This document shows, one piece after another, positions 7,692-14,162 of a stretch of 15,400 bases of DNA. The position numbers and the translations under genes were made by a program. Source of the stretch: JBPBPI01 sp050954885 (lineage in GTDB: Bacteria > Pseudomonadota > Alphaproteobacteria > Caedimonadales > Caedimonadaceae); contig JBPBPI010000210.1 of the NCBI GenBank assembly GCA_050954885.1, positions 1-15,400 of the forward strand, in the 5' to 3' direction. Under the pieces are notes generated by a model, which worked only from the letters and a program-made list of their open reading frames with translations, was not told where the DNA came from and did not search any database. Every line of letters starts with the position of its first letter. Position 1 is the stretch's first letter.

Positions 7692-7780
7692 AGAAAAACT
7701 TTTTTAAATAATATTTAGAGACAAAATGATCATTTTGACATTTTTAAAAAACCTATAACAGTCAAAGTTTTGACATCAGA

Positions 7781-7808
7781 CTTGAAAATTGGACAAGAAA
7801 AGTATATA
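7781..7808 (+). promoter_or_regulatory. Heat-shock (RpoH)-like promoter of dnaK
   Basis: CTTGAAAA begins at 7781 and matches the RpoH -35 element. TATATA at 7803-7808 lies 16 bp after CTTGAA and would be the -10, although the C-rich part of the RpoH -10 consensus is missing. The predicted start is near 7815, leaving a dnaK leader of about 98 nt. Heat-shock control of dnaK is established in proteobacteria; its operation here is inferred. Confidence 0.5.
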
Positions 7809-7818
7809 TAAAGAAAGA

Positions 7819-7912
7819 GCAAAGGAATAGTGTTTATCTTTTGCATATTTATAGGAACCTATAAAATGCTTACTTTAAGGTTTTACAGGTTCGCTGAAGA
7901 AAGAGGTATAAA
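7819..7912 (+). promoter_or_regulatory. Structured dnaK leader with alternative hairpins
   Basis: Three pairings can be drawn. P1: GCAAAGGA (7819-7826) with TCTTTTGC (7837-7844), 8 bp including one G-U. P2: GCATATTTATAGG (7843-7855) with CCTATAAAATGC (7858-7869), 12 bp with one bulged A and a two-base centre, so the innermost pair or pairs would open. P3: AACCTATAAAA (7856-7866) with TTTTACAGGTT (7881-7891), 10 of 11 pairs around a 14-nt loop. P2 and P3 share 7858-7866 and exclude each other. The TATAAAATG of P2 recurs exactly at the dnaK start (7907-7915), so the left P2 arm could instead pair over the start codon. The dnaK ribosome binding site AGAGGT is at 7902-7907. Such a layout suits a switch, but folding was judged by eye only. 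Confidence 0.45.
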
Positions 7913-7916
7913 ATGA
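7866..7916 (+). CDS. Candidate 16-residue leader peptide overlapping the dnaK start
   Basis: ATG 7866 opens a 16-codon frame, MLTLRFYRFAEERGIK, whose TGA (7914-7916) overlaps the dnaK ATG as ATGA. An AGGA lies at 7853-7856, 9 nt upstream of its ATG and inside the P2 hairpin. The frame is also open upstream to a GTG at 7830, which would give 28 codons but with a ribosome binding site (AAAGGA) only about 3 nt away. The ATGA overlap is the classic arrangement for translational coupling. Folding at P2 or P3 would hide or expose the leader's own start. A frame this short may be chance. Confidence 0.35.
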   Translation: MLTLRFYRFAEERGIK

Positions 7917-9865
7917 GTAAAGTAATTGGTATCGATCTTGGAACCACAAACTCTTGTGTTGCCGTCATGGAAGGCTCGAGTGCAAAAGTGATTGAAAATT
8001 CTGAAGGCGCAAGAACAACTCCTTCTGTTGTTGCTTTTACCACAAGTGGTGAGCGTCTTATCGGTGAGGCTGCCAAACGCCAGGCCGTAACAAATCCTGA
8101 AAATACATTATTTGCAATCAAACGCTTAATTGGACGTCGTTTTGACGACCCAACAACCAAAAAAGACATGGGTTTAGTCCCCTATAAAATTGTTAAATCT
8201 GATACAGCGGACGCCTGGGTTCAAGCTCATGACGAAACCTATAGCCCCAGTCAAGTTAGTGCTTTCATTCTTCAAAAAATGAAAGAAACGGCTGAAAATT
8301 ATTTAGGGGAAAAAGTTTCTCAAGCTGTCATTACGGTCCCTGCTTATTTTAACGATGCTCAACGTCAGGCAACAAAAGATGCTGGCAAGATTGCAGGCCT
8401 GGAAGTGCTTCGTATTATTAACGAACCAACAGCGGCTGCCCTTGCCTATGGCCTTGAGAAAAAAGGCACTGGTACGATTGCTGTATACGATTTAGGCGGT
8501 GGAACATTTGACGTCTCTATCCTTGAAATTGGCGATGGTGTGTTCGAAGTTAAATCCACCAACGGTGATACATTTTTAGGTGGTGAAGATTTTGATCATC
8601 ATATCATTGAATATTTAGCGGATACTTTTCAAAAAGAGCAAGGCATTGATTTGCGTAAAGACAAATTGGCTTTACAAAGATTAAAAGATGCGGCTGAAAA
8701 AGCAAAAATTGAACTTTCAAACGCTATGCAAACAGAAATTAATTTGCCTTATGTTTCAGCTGATGCCTCAGGCCCCAAACACTTAATTGTTAATTTAACA
8801 CGCGCCAAACTTGAATCCATTGTTGAGACATTGATCCAACGCACAATCGATCCTTGTAAAGCAGCTATGAAGGATGCGGGTATTACAACAAGCCAAATTG
8901 ATGAAGTCATTTTGGTTGGTGGTATGACACGTATGCCAAAAATTATTGAAACTGTTAAAAGTTTCTTTGGACGTGAACCTCATCGTGGCGTCAATCCTGA
9001 TGAAGTAGTTGCCATTGGTGCCGCCATTCAAGGTGGCGTTTTACGCGGCGATGTCAAAGACGTTCTTTTGCTTGATGTGACACCTCTTTCTTTGGGTATT
9101 GAAACTTTGGGTGGCGTATTTACACGCTTAATTGACCGCAATACCACAATTCCAACCAAGAAAAGTCAAGTTTTCTCAACAGCTGAAGATAGCCAAACAG
9201 CAGTCACCATTCGCGTCTTTCAAGGCGAGCGAGAGCTGGCGGCGGCCAACAAAAGTTTGGGACAATTTGATTTGGTGGGCATTACAGCGGCTCCCCGTGG
9301 TATGCCTCAAATTGAAGTGACTTTTGACATTGATGCCAATGGTATTGTCAATGTATCTGCCAAAGATAAAGCAACAGGTAAAGAACAACAAATTCGTATA
9401 CAAGCATCTGGTGGTCTTTCAGATCAAGAAATTCAGCAAATGATGAAAGATGCTGAACTTCATGCAGATGAAGATAAAAAACGTAAAGAATTAATCGAGG
9501 CACGCAATCATGGCGAAAGCTTGGTTCATTCAACAGAAAAAAGTTTGACTGAACACGGTGATAAAATTTCTGCTGATGAGAAAAAAGCCATTGAAGATGC
9601 CCTTTCTTCACTTCGCACCAGTTTGGAAGAAGAAGATATCGAAGTGATCAAGACCAAGACACAGACTTTGATGGAATCGTCGATGAAATTGGGTGAAGCT
9701 GTGTATAAAAATATGCAAAATGAGTCTCAAGGATCAGAAACTTCTGAAAGTACTACAGATCACTCTCATCATGGCTCAGATGAATCTTCAGAAAAACCTT
9801 TAGAAGGTGAAGTCATTGATGCTGATTTTGAAGAAGTTAAGGATGATAAATCTAAAAAGTCTTAA
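7913..9865 (+). CDS. dnaK: Chaperone DnaK (Hsp70)
   Basis: ATP-driven cytoplasmic Hsp70 chaperone of 650 aa that works with DnaJ and normally GrpE. The nucleotide-binding domain starts with GIDLGTTNSCV (about 6-16), carries Lys70 in FAIKRLIGRRF, NEPTAAALAYG (170-180) and the phosphate loop DLGGGTFD (193-200), and ends at the interdomain linker DVLLLDVTP (383-391). The substrate-binding domain and helical lid follow. The tail has a His/Ser-rich insert (DHSHHGSD) before an acidic end containing EGEVIDADFEEV, so it differs slightly from E. coli DnaK (638 aa). The ATG has AGAGGT upstream and lies behind a heat-shock-like promoter and a structured leader. dnaJ follows after 155 bp containing a hairpin. 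Confidence 0.99.
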   Translation: MSKVIGIDLGTTNSCVAVMEGSSAKVIENSEGARTTPSVVAFTTSGERLIGEAAKRQAVTNPENTLFAIKRLIGRRFDDPTTKKDMGLVPYKIVKSDTADAWVQAHDETYSPSQVSAFILQKMKETAENYLGEKVSQAVITVPAYFNDAQRQATKDAGKIAGLEVLRIINEPTAAALAYGLEKKGTGTIAVYDLGGGTFDVSILEIGDGVFEVKSTNGDTFLGGEDFDHHIIEYLADTFQKEQGIDLRKDKLALQRLKDAAEKAKIELSNAMQTEINLPYVSADASGPKHLIVNLTRAKLESIVETLIQRTIDPCKAAMKDAGITTSQIDEVILVGGMTRMPKIIETVKSFFGREPHRGVNPDEVVAIGAAIQGGVLRGDVKDVLLLDVTPLSLGIETLGGVFTRLIDRNTTIPTKKSQVFSTAEDSQTAVTIRVFQGERELAAANKSLGQFDLVGITAAPRGMPQIEVTFDIDANGIVNVSAKDKATGKEQQIRIQASGGLSDQEIQQMMKDAELHADEDKKRKELIEARNHGESLVHSTEKSLTEHGDKISADEKKAIEDALSSLRTSLEEEDIEVIKTKTQTLMESSMKLGEAVYKNMQNESQGSETSESTTDHSHHGSDESSEKPLEGEVIDADFEEVKDDKSKKS

Positions 9866-9966
9866 AACAGTTTAGGTTTTAGGAAGGTTTTTTGAAGAGA
9901 TAGATTTTGAGATATTTTTTAAGAAATCTTCACAGAACCTAGTATGACGACAAGATAATTTGACAG

Positions 9967-9997
9967 ACGATCCAAGGTTTTACTTTGGATCGTTTGT
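9967..9997 (+). terminator. Hairpin between dnaK and dnaJ, possible attenuating terminator
   Basis: ACGATCCAAG (9967-9976) pairs with TTTGGATCGT (9984-9993), 10 bp with one G-U around a 7-nt loop, followed by TTGTTATT. The T tail is imperfect, so it may terminate only part of the transcripts or protect the dnaK mRNA 3' end. No convincing separate dnaJ promoter is visible, so dnaJ probably depends on read-through. Confidence 0.5.
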
Positions 9998-10020
9998 TAT
10001 TAAGGATATAGAGTTAAAAT

Positions 10021-11205
10021 ATGGCAACGACAGTAAAAAGAGATTATTACGAGGTTTTGGCTGTTTCAAAAACAGCATCGTCAGATGATATCAAAAAAGC
10101 ATATCGCAAACTGGCGATGAAATATCATCCAGATCAAAATGCCAACAACAAACAAGCTGAAGAAAAATTTAAAGAACTTAACGAAGCTCACGAAGTTTTA
10201 AAAGATGAGCAGAAACGAGCTGCTTATGATCGCATGGGTCATGCTGCTTTTGATCCTGCAAGTGGTGGATTTGGGAGCGGTGCTAGCCAATCAGGGGGTT
10301 TTGATTTTAATTTTGGCGGTGGCAACGGCGGATTTTCTGATATATTTGAGGAAGTTTTTGGCGATTTTATGGGCAACGGGCGACGTGGTGCCGAGGGTAA
10401 TGCACCGCGGGGTCAACGAGGATCTGACCGAAGGTATGACGTCACGATCTCTTTGGAAGAAGCTTTTCAAGGCCTTCAGAAAAAAATAAAAATCAATGGT
10501 CGACTTAAATGCGGCATGTGCGATGGATCTGGTGCTGAAAAAGGGTCAAAACCTGTGACCTGCACAACTTGTAAGGGAAAAGGGGCTGTTCGAGCGCAAC
10601 AAGGTTTTTTCACCATTGAGCGTGCGTGTACAACCTGTAATGGCCAAGGACAAACGATTCCAAGTCCTTGTAAAAAATGTTCTGGCACAGGGACAGTCTC
10701 GGGAGAAAGAACCTTAAATGTCTCACTTCCAGCAGGTATCGAGAATGGCTCTCGCATTCGATTAACCGGTGAAGGGGATCCTGGATATCAAGGCGCAAGT
10801 GCCGGCGATTTGTATGTATTTGTCACAATTGACCCCCACGGATTTTTTGAACGTGACGGCTCTATGCTCTATTGTCGCGCACCTATTCCTATGACGACTG
10901 CGGCTTTAGGCGGTAGTTTAGAAGTTCCAACCATTGATGGTGGCCATGCCCGCGTTTCAATTCCTGAAGGTACGCAATCGGGTAAACAATTTCGTTTAAA
11001 AAGCAAAGGCATGTCTGTCTTAAGGCGCAGCACACGCGGCGATATGATTATTGCAATTCAAGTCGAAACGCCCGTTAATTTAACCAAAAAACAACGGGAT
11101 ATTTTAGAACAATTTCACAAAGATGTGGATGTCCAAGGACATAGCCCTGAATCAGATAAATTTATTGCTAAAGTAAAACGTTTTTTAGAAGGTTTCACAA
11201 GCTGA
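10021..11205 (+). CDS. dnaJ: Chaperone DnaJ (Hsp40, type I)
   Basis: Co-chaperone of 394 aa that delivers unfolded substrates to DnaK and stimulates its ATPase. The J domain occupies about residues 7-73 and has the HPD motif at 36-38. A Gly/Phe-rich region spans about 77-120. Four zinc-binding CxxCxGxG repeats begin with CGMC (164-167), CTTC (181-184), CTTC (203-206) and CKKC (217-220). The two C-terminal beta domains follow, with the dimerisation end near QRDILEQF. Length and order are those of a normal type I DnaJ. The ATG start has TAGAG close upstream and AAGGA further away. It is the second gene of the dnaK-dnaJ unit, after the intergenic hairpin. Confidence 0.98.
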   Translation: MATTVKRDYYEVLAVSKTASSDDIKKAYRKLAMKYHPDQNANNKQAEEKFKELNEAHEVLKDEQKRAAYDRMGHAAFDPASGGFGSGASQSGGFDFNFGGGNGGFSDIFEEVFGDFMGNGRRGAEGNAPRGQRGSDRRYDVTISLEEAFQGLQKKIKINGRLKCGMCDGSGAEKGSKPVTCTTCKGKGAVRAQQGFFTIERACTTCNGQGQTIPSPCKKCSGTGTVSGERTLNVSLPAGIENGSRIRLTGEGDPGYQGASAGDLYVFVTIDPHGFFERDGSMLYCRAPIPMTTAALGGSLEVPTIDGGHARVSIPEGTQSGKQFRLKSKGMSVLRRSTRGDMIIAIQVETPVNLTKKQRDILEQFHKDVDVQGHSPESDKFIAKVKRFLEGFTS

Positions 11206-11240
11206 CTAATGGATGGGTTAAAAAAATGAAGTAACATCGT

Positions 11241-11299
11241 CTCTATAAAGAAATCTAAAAAATAATTGAAAAATACTTTTTAAAATTTTCTTTATAGAG
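11241..11299 (+). repeat. Long AT-rich inverted repeat downstream of dnaJ
   Basis: CTCTATAAAGAAA (11241-11253) and TTTCTTTATAGAG (11287-11299) are a perfect 13-bp inverted repeat. Inside it TAAAAA (11256-11261) can pair with TTTTTA (11277-11282). No T run follows, so it is not a typical terminator, though it could stabilise the dnaJ mRNA 3' end. It sits in the 204-bp gap before ihfB. Confidence 0.6.
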
Positions 11300-11359
11300 T
11301 TTAAATATTGATATTTGTATATAAATTTGTTGGATAAGACTTGACGATTGCCGTAAGTT

Positions 11360-11388
11360 TTGGCACGGTTTTAACGTACAAATAAAAT
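11360..11388 (+). promoter_or_regulatory. Possible promoter of ihfB
   Basis: TTGGCA (11360-11365) and TAAAAT (11383-11388) are 17 bp apart. This would place the start near 11395 and give a leader of only about 15 nt. A TTGACG at 11341 has no -10 partner at normal spacing. Confidence 0.3.
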
Positions 11389-11409
11389 AATAAAAATAAG
11401 GGGGTTCTG

Positions 11410-11688
11410 GTGACACGTTCTGAACTTGTACAAAAATTAATACAAACTAATCCTGAACTTAAAATGGCACAAGCCGAGAAGAGTTTGGATATTATTTTGG
11501 ATGAAATTATTTCAGCCTTAGCTAAAGGAAATCGCGTTGAACTACGCGGCTTCGGTGTTTTCAGCACAAGAGAGCGGGACCCACGTATCGGACGAAATCC
11601 GCGTACAGGGCAACCTGTTAATGTTAAATCTAAAAATGTTCCCTTTTTCAAAGCAGGAAAAGAGTTACAAGAACGCTTAAATAGTTAA
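11410..11688 (+). CDS. ihfB: Integration host factor subunit beta
   Basis: Nucleoid protein of the HU/IHF family, 92 aa, which with IHF-alpha bends DNA sharply at specific sites in replication, recombination and transcription. The N-terminal TRSELVQKL (2-10) is characteristic of the beta subunit. The core GFGVFS (47-52) leads to the DNA-binding arm RNPRTGQPV (62-70), with Pro64 as the intercalating residue. The end FFKAGKELQERL is typical. The start codon is GTG at 11410, supported by a G-rich ribosome binding site (AAGGGGG) just upstream and by alignment with the family N-terminus. A strong AT-type terminator follows at once. The alpha subunit is not in the window. Confidence 0.95.
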   Translation: MTRSELVQKLIQTNPELKMAQAEKSLDIILDEIISALAKGNRVELRGFGVFSTRERDPRIGRNPRTGQPVNVKSKNVPFFKAGKELQERLNS

Positions 11689-11705
11689 CTTAAATGTTTA
11701 CTTAA

Positions 11706-11751
11706 TTGAAAAAAGAAAGAAAAACTTATTTTTTCTTTTTTCAATTTTTTT
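11706..11751 (+). terminator. Rho-independent terminator of ihfB
   Basis: TTGAAAAAAGAAA (11706-11718) pairs perfectly with TTTCTTTTTTCAA (11732-11744) and is followed by seven T (11745-11751). The stem is very A/T-rich, as is common in AT-rich genomes. Confidence 0.7.
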
Positions 11752-11752
11752 A

Positions 11753-11782
11753 CTTGAGAAAGTTTCTATTTAGTCATATTTT
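11753..11782 (+). promoter_or_regulatory. Possible heat-shock-like promoter of the DegP-type protease
   Basis: CTTGAG (11753-11758) is followed after 16 bp by CATATTTT (11775-11782), which loosely resembles an RpoH promoter. It lies directly after the ihfB terminator and about 70 bp upstream of the protease start. Heat control fits the gene's role, but the match is weak. Confidence 0.3.
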
Positions 11783-11850
11783 CAATACTTTAAATAAAAA
11801 TACAGCTTATGAATTATTAAATATCAAATTAATTGATTGGAACGCACGCC

Positions 11851-13254
11851 TTGAGAAAGTTTATTTATTTGGGTTTGCTTGCAAGTATGATAAATCCTTT
11901 GCAAACTCAAGCCTCTGACCCCCTACAACCCATATCAAAACAGCAACTTCAACTTTCTTTTGCCCCTGTTGTTAAAAAAGTCAGTCCTTCTGTGGTGAAT
12001 ATTTACGCCTCTCGTTTGGTGAATCCACAAACAATTTCTCCTTTTCTTGATGATCCTTTTTTCAAACACTTTTTTGGTGACGGAGCGCCTTCAAGCGCGC
12101 CTCATGCGCGCGTTCAAAGCTCACTAGGCTCTGGTGTTTTAGTGCGTGCCGACGGCGTGGTCATCACCAATGACCATGTCATTAAACAAGCCAAACAGAT
12201 TAAAGTGGTTTTATCAGATGGTCGTGAATTTGAAGCTGAAGTTATTGTCCGTGATGTACGAACAGATTTAGCGGCTCTCAAACTTAAGACTGAAGACAAA
12301 AACTTGCCTTTTTTGGAATTGCGAGATGCTGATGAGTTACAGGTTGGGGACATTGTCTTGGCTGTTGGCAATCCTTTTGGTTTTGGACAGACAGTGACCA
12401 TGGGCATTATCTCAGGCCTTGCACGTACAGAGGTCGGCATTAAAGATTTTCGCTCTCTGATTCAAACAGATGCAGCGGTCAATCCAGGAAATTCAGGGGG
12501 TCCTCTTATCACTTTAGATGGGCGCGTGGTTGGTATCAACACAGCCATTTTTTCTAACACAGGGGCATCAATTGGTATAAGTTTTGCAATCCCTTCTAAT
12601 TTGGTGGTTCCTGTCTTGGTAGGCGTCGATCATGGCGGTAAAATCATTCGTCCTTGGGTCGGAATTTCTATGCAAAATGTAACTTATGATATCGCTCAAG
12701 CTGTGGGATTAGACCACCCTCATGCCATTATTGTCACAAAAATTTATAAAAATACCCCAGCTGAGCGGGCAGGTCTTAGAGAAGGCGATATTATTTTAAA
12801 AATCGATGGTCATCCCATCGTGAACGAATCAGCTTATCGGTTTCGTGTGGCCACAGCGAAATCTGAAAAAGCAACCCAGTTTACCTTATGGCGCAATAAA
12901 TCTGAACAAACCATTTCAATTGCTTTAGAAGTGCCACCTGATACGCCTAACAATAAACCTATAGAAATTTCTGGCCGTAATCCTTTATCAGGTGCCTTGA
13001 TCATGACGCTTTCGCCTGCAGTTGCCAGTGATTTGGGTATCAGTTATGAAGAAACAGGTGGCGTGGTTGTCATCCAAGTTCAACCCGATACATTTTCCTC
13101 TCAATCTGGTCTTTTACCAGGCGATATTATTCTGGGAATCAACAACCAATTGGTTGAAAATGTCGATCAGCTTTTAAAAAATTTAACCCGCAGCCGAAAA
13201 GGATGGGAAATTAAATTCAAACGTGGCAATAAAATATTTATTCAAAGTTGGTAA
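11851..13254 (+). CDS. Periplasmic serine protease, DegP/DegQ (HtrA) family
   Basis: Quality-control protease and chaperone of the periplasm, 467 aa. The signal peptide is residues 1 to about 21 (MRKFIYLGLLASMIN, cleavage after QTQA). The trypsin-like domain carries the triad His109 (TNDHVI), Asp139 (RTDLAALKL) and Ser215 (GNSGGP). Two PDZ domains follow at about 266-355 (PWVGISMQ, GLREGDIILKI) and 376-465 (GLLPGDIILGI). Two PDZ domains and this length fit DegP, DegQ or MucD, which cannot be separated here. Start choice: TTG 11851 gives a normal signal peptide and has TTGGAA 8 nt upstream. TTG 11833 would add six residues without a binding site, and the first in-frame ATG (11887) would destroy the signal peptide. 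Confidence 0.95.
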   Translation: MRKFIYLGLLASMINPLQTQASDPLQPISKQQLQLSFAPVVKKVSPSVVNIYASRLVNPQTISPFLDDPFFKHFFGDGAPSSAPHARVQSSLGSGVLVRADGVVITNDHVIKQAKQIKVVLSDGREFEAEVIVRDVRTDLAALKLKTEDKNLPFLELRDADELQVGDIVLAVGNPFGFGQTVTMGIISGLARTEVGIKDFRSLIQTDAAVNPGNSGGPLITLDGRVVGINTAIFSNTGASIGISFAIPSNLVVPVLVGVDHGGKIIRPWVGISMQNVTYDIAQAVGLDHPHAIIVTKIYKNTPAERAGLREGDIILKIDGHPIVNESAYRFRVATAKSEKATQFTLWRNKSEQTISIALEVPPDTPNNKPIEISGRNPLSGALIMTLSPAVASDLGISYEETGGVVVIQVQPDTFSSQSGLLPGDIILGINNQLVENVDQLLKNLTRSRKGWEIKFKRGNKIFIQSW

Positions 13255-13306
13255 TATATTTTTGATACTTTTAATTAATTTAAGTTCGCAAGAAAGATAG
13301 AATTTT

Positions 13307-13648
13307 ATGACAAAAGTATCGGCAATAATTTATGTCACCTTTCCAAATCATGAAATTGCAATGGATATATGTGGGTCTCTTTTGGAAGACAATCTGATTG
13401 CTTGTGCCAATATTTTTTCGCCTCACACCAGTCTTTACAAATGGGATGGAAACATAAATCAAGAATTAGAAATTGCCGCTATATTAAAAACGCGATTTGA
13501 CCTTTATGATCAAGTTCAGCAAAAAATTTTATCTTTTCATCCCTATAAATGTCCTTGTATTGTTATGACATCTTTGGAAAACGGCAATCCAGAATTTTTA
13601 AAATGGATTGATGAACAGACTATAGATAACAAAAATATCTTGAAATAA
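13307..13648 (+). CDS. cutA: CutA family divalent-cation tolerance protein
   Basis: Small trimeric protein of 113 aa, the usual CutA1 length. In E. coli it was linked to copper tolerance; its molecular role is still uncertain. Family landmarks: the start VSAIIYVTFPN, LLEDNLIACANI (25-36), SLYKWDGNINQELEIAAILKT (42-62) and the segment HPYKCPCIV (78-86). Note Cys22, Cys33, Cys82 and Cys84. The ATG has an AGAAAGA-like site upstream. It lies 52 bp after the protease stop on the same strand, and no terminator is visible between them, so co-transcription is possible. Confidence 0.93.
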   Translation: MTKVSAIIYVTFPNHEIAMDICGSLLEDNLIACANIFSPHTSLYKWDGNINQELEIAAILKTRFDLYDQVQQKILSFHPYKCPCIVMTSLENGNPEFLKWIDEQTIDNKNILK

Positions 13649-13682
13649 GAATTTTTAATTTTATTAGACTTCTGGAAAAATA

Positions 13683-14162
13683 ATGTATTTAGACTTGATT
13701 TTCAGAAAAATTAAATATAAATTTTTAAAAAATTATTAGGTATAATTCTCAAGATAATTAACAAGTATTCTTTCAACATTTATTTTTTATTTAAAAAAAT
13801 TTTTTGCAAAAATAGTATTATTAACGCTTTTTTATTTACCTTTATCAATTCGTTATTTTATTTATCATTATATAGCTATAAAAACGACATTTCATATCCG
13901 TTTTATAATGTTTTCATAATTTCTATAATTATACTTCTATTTTTTTTAGCAATGTTTTTTTTGTTTAAAAAAAAAGAAAATATATTTCAAATAAAAGAAA
14001 AATTACAAATTACTCCTTTATTTATGAAGCAAATAACTTTTTTTATTTTTATTTATTAAGTTCATCAATTTATAGAATATTAATTCAATTTTTTGTAGAA
14101 TATTAATTCAATTTTTTGTAGAGCATAAGCATAGTTTATCAAAAGTAATATTTTATGGTATT
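13683..14162 (+). pseudogene. Frame-disrupted N-terminal membrane part of a sulfatase/LTA-synthase-like gene
   Basis: ATG 13683 with GGA 6 nt upstream starts an 18-codon frame (to TAG 13737) beginning MYLDLIFRKIKYK. A second frame, open from 13721 to TAA 14057-14059 but with no normal start codon, reads as hydrophobic helices (FYNVFIISIIILLFFLAMFF, then KKKENIFQ and MKQITFFIFIY). A third frame continues with LLSSSIYRILIQFF and stops at TAA 14104-14106, inside a 23-bp tandem duplication (14073-14122). Removing one repeat copy would join it to VEHKHSLSKVIFYG and the intact frame of the next entry. Each junction lies in an AT-rich tract. I infer one ancestral membrane domain broken by up to three small indels. 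Sequencing error in homopolymers could explain the first two but not the 23-bp repeat. Confidence 0.5.
14073..14122 (+). repeat. Perfect 23-bp tandem duplication
   Basis: A 23-bp unit beginning at 14073 is repeated directly with period 23 and 27 matching positions, so about 2.2 copies in 50 bp. The unit contains ATTAATTCAATTTTTTG. Twenty-three is not a multiple of three, so the duplication shifts the reading frame and exposes a stop at 14104. Confidence 0.95.

Noticed and set aside
7870..8169. Minus-strand 99-codon frame over the dnaK start
   Set aside because: It is antisense to dnaK and its leader, has no ribosome binding site, and its peptide looks like the shadow of dnaK codons.
8795..9611. 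Several antisense and off-frame ORFs inside dnaK
   Set aside because: All lie within the strongly conserved dnaK coding sequence and resemble no family.
11341..11346. TTGACG as -35 box of ihfB
   Set aside because: The nearest -10-like sequence (TAACGT) is 25 bp away, outside the usable range.
13741..13746. Perfect TATAAT that might be a -10 box
   Set aside because: No -35 element at 16-18 bp and the region is extremely AT-rich, so a chance match is likely.
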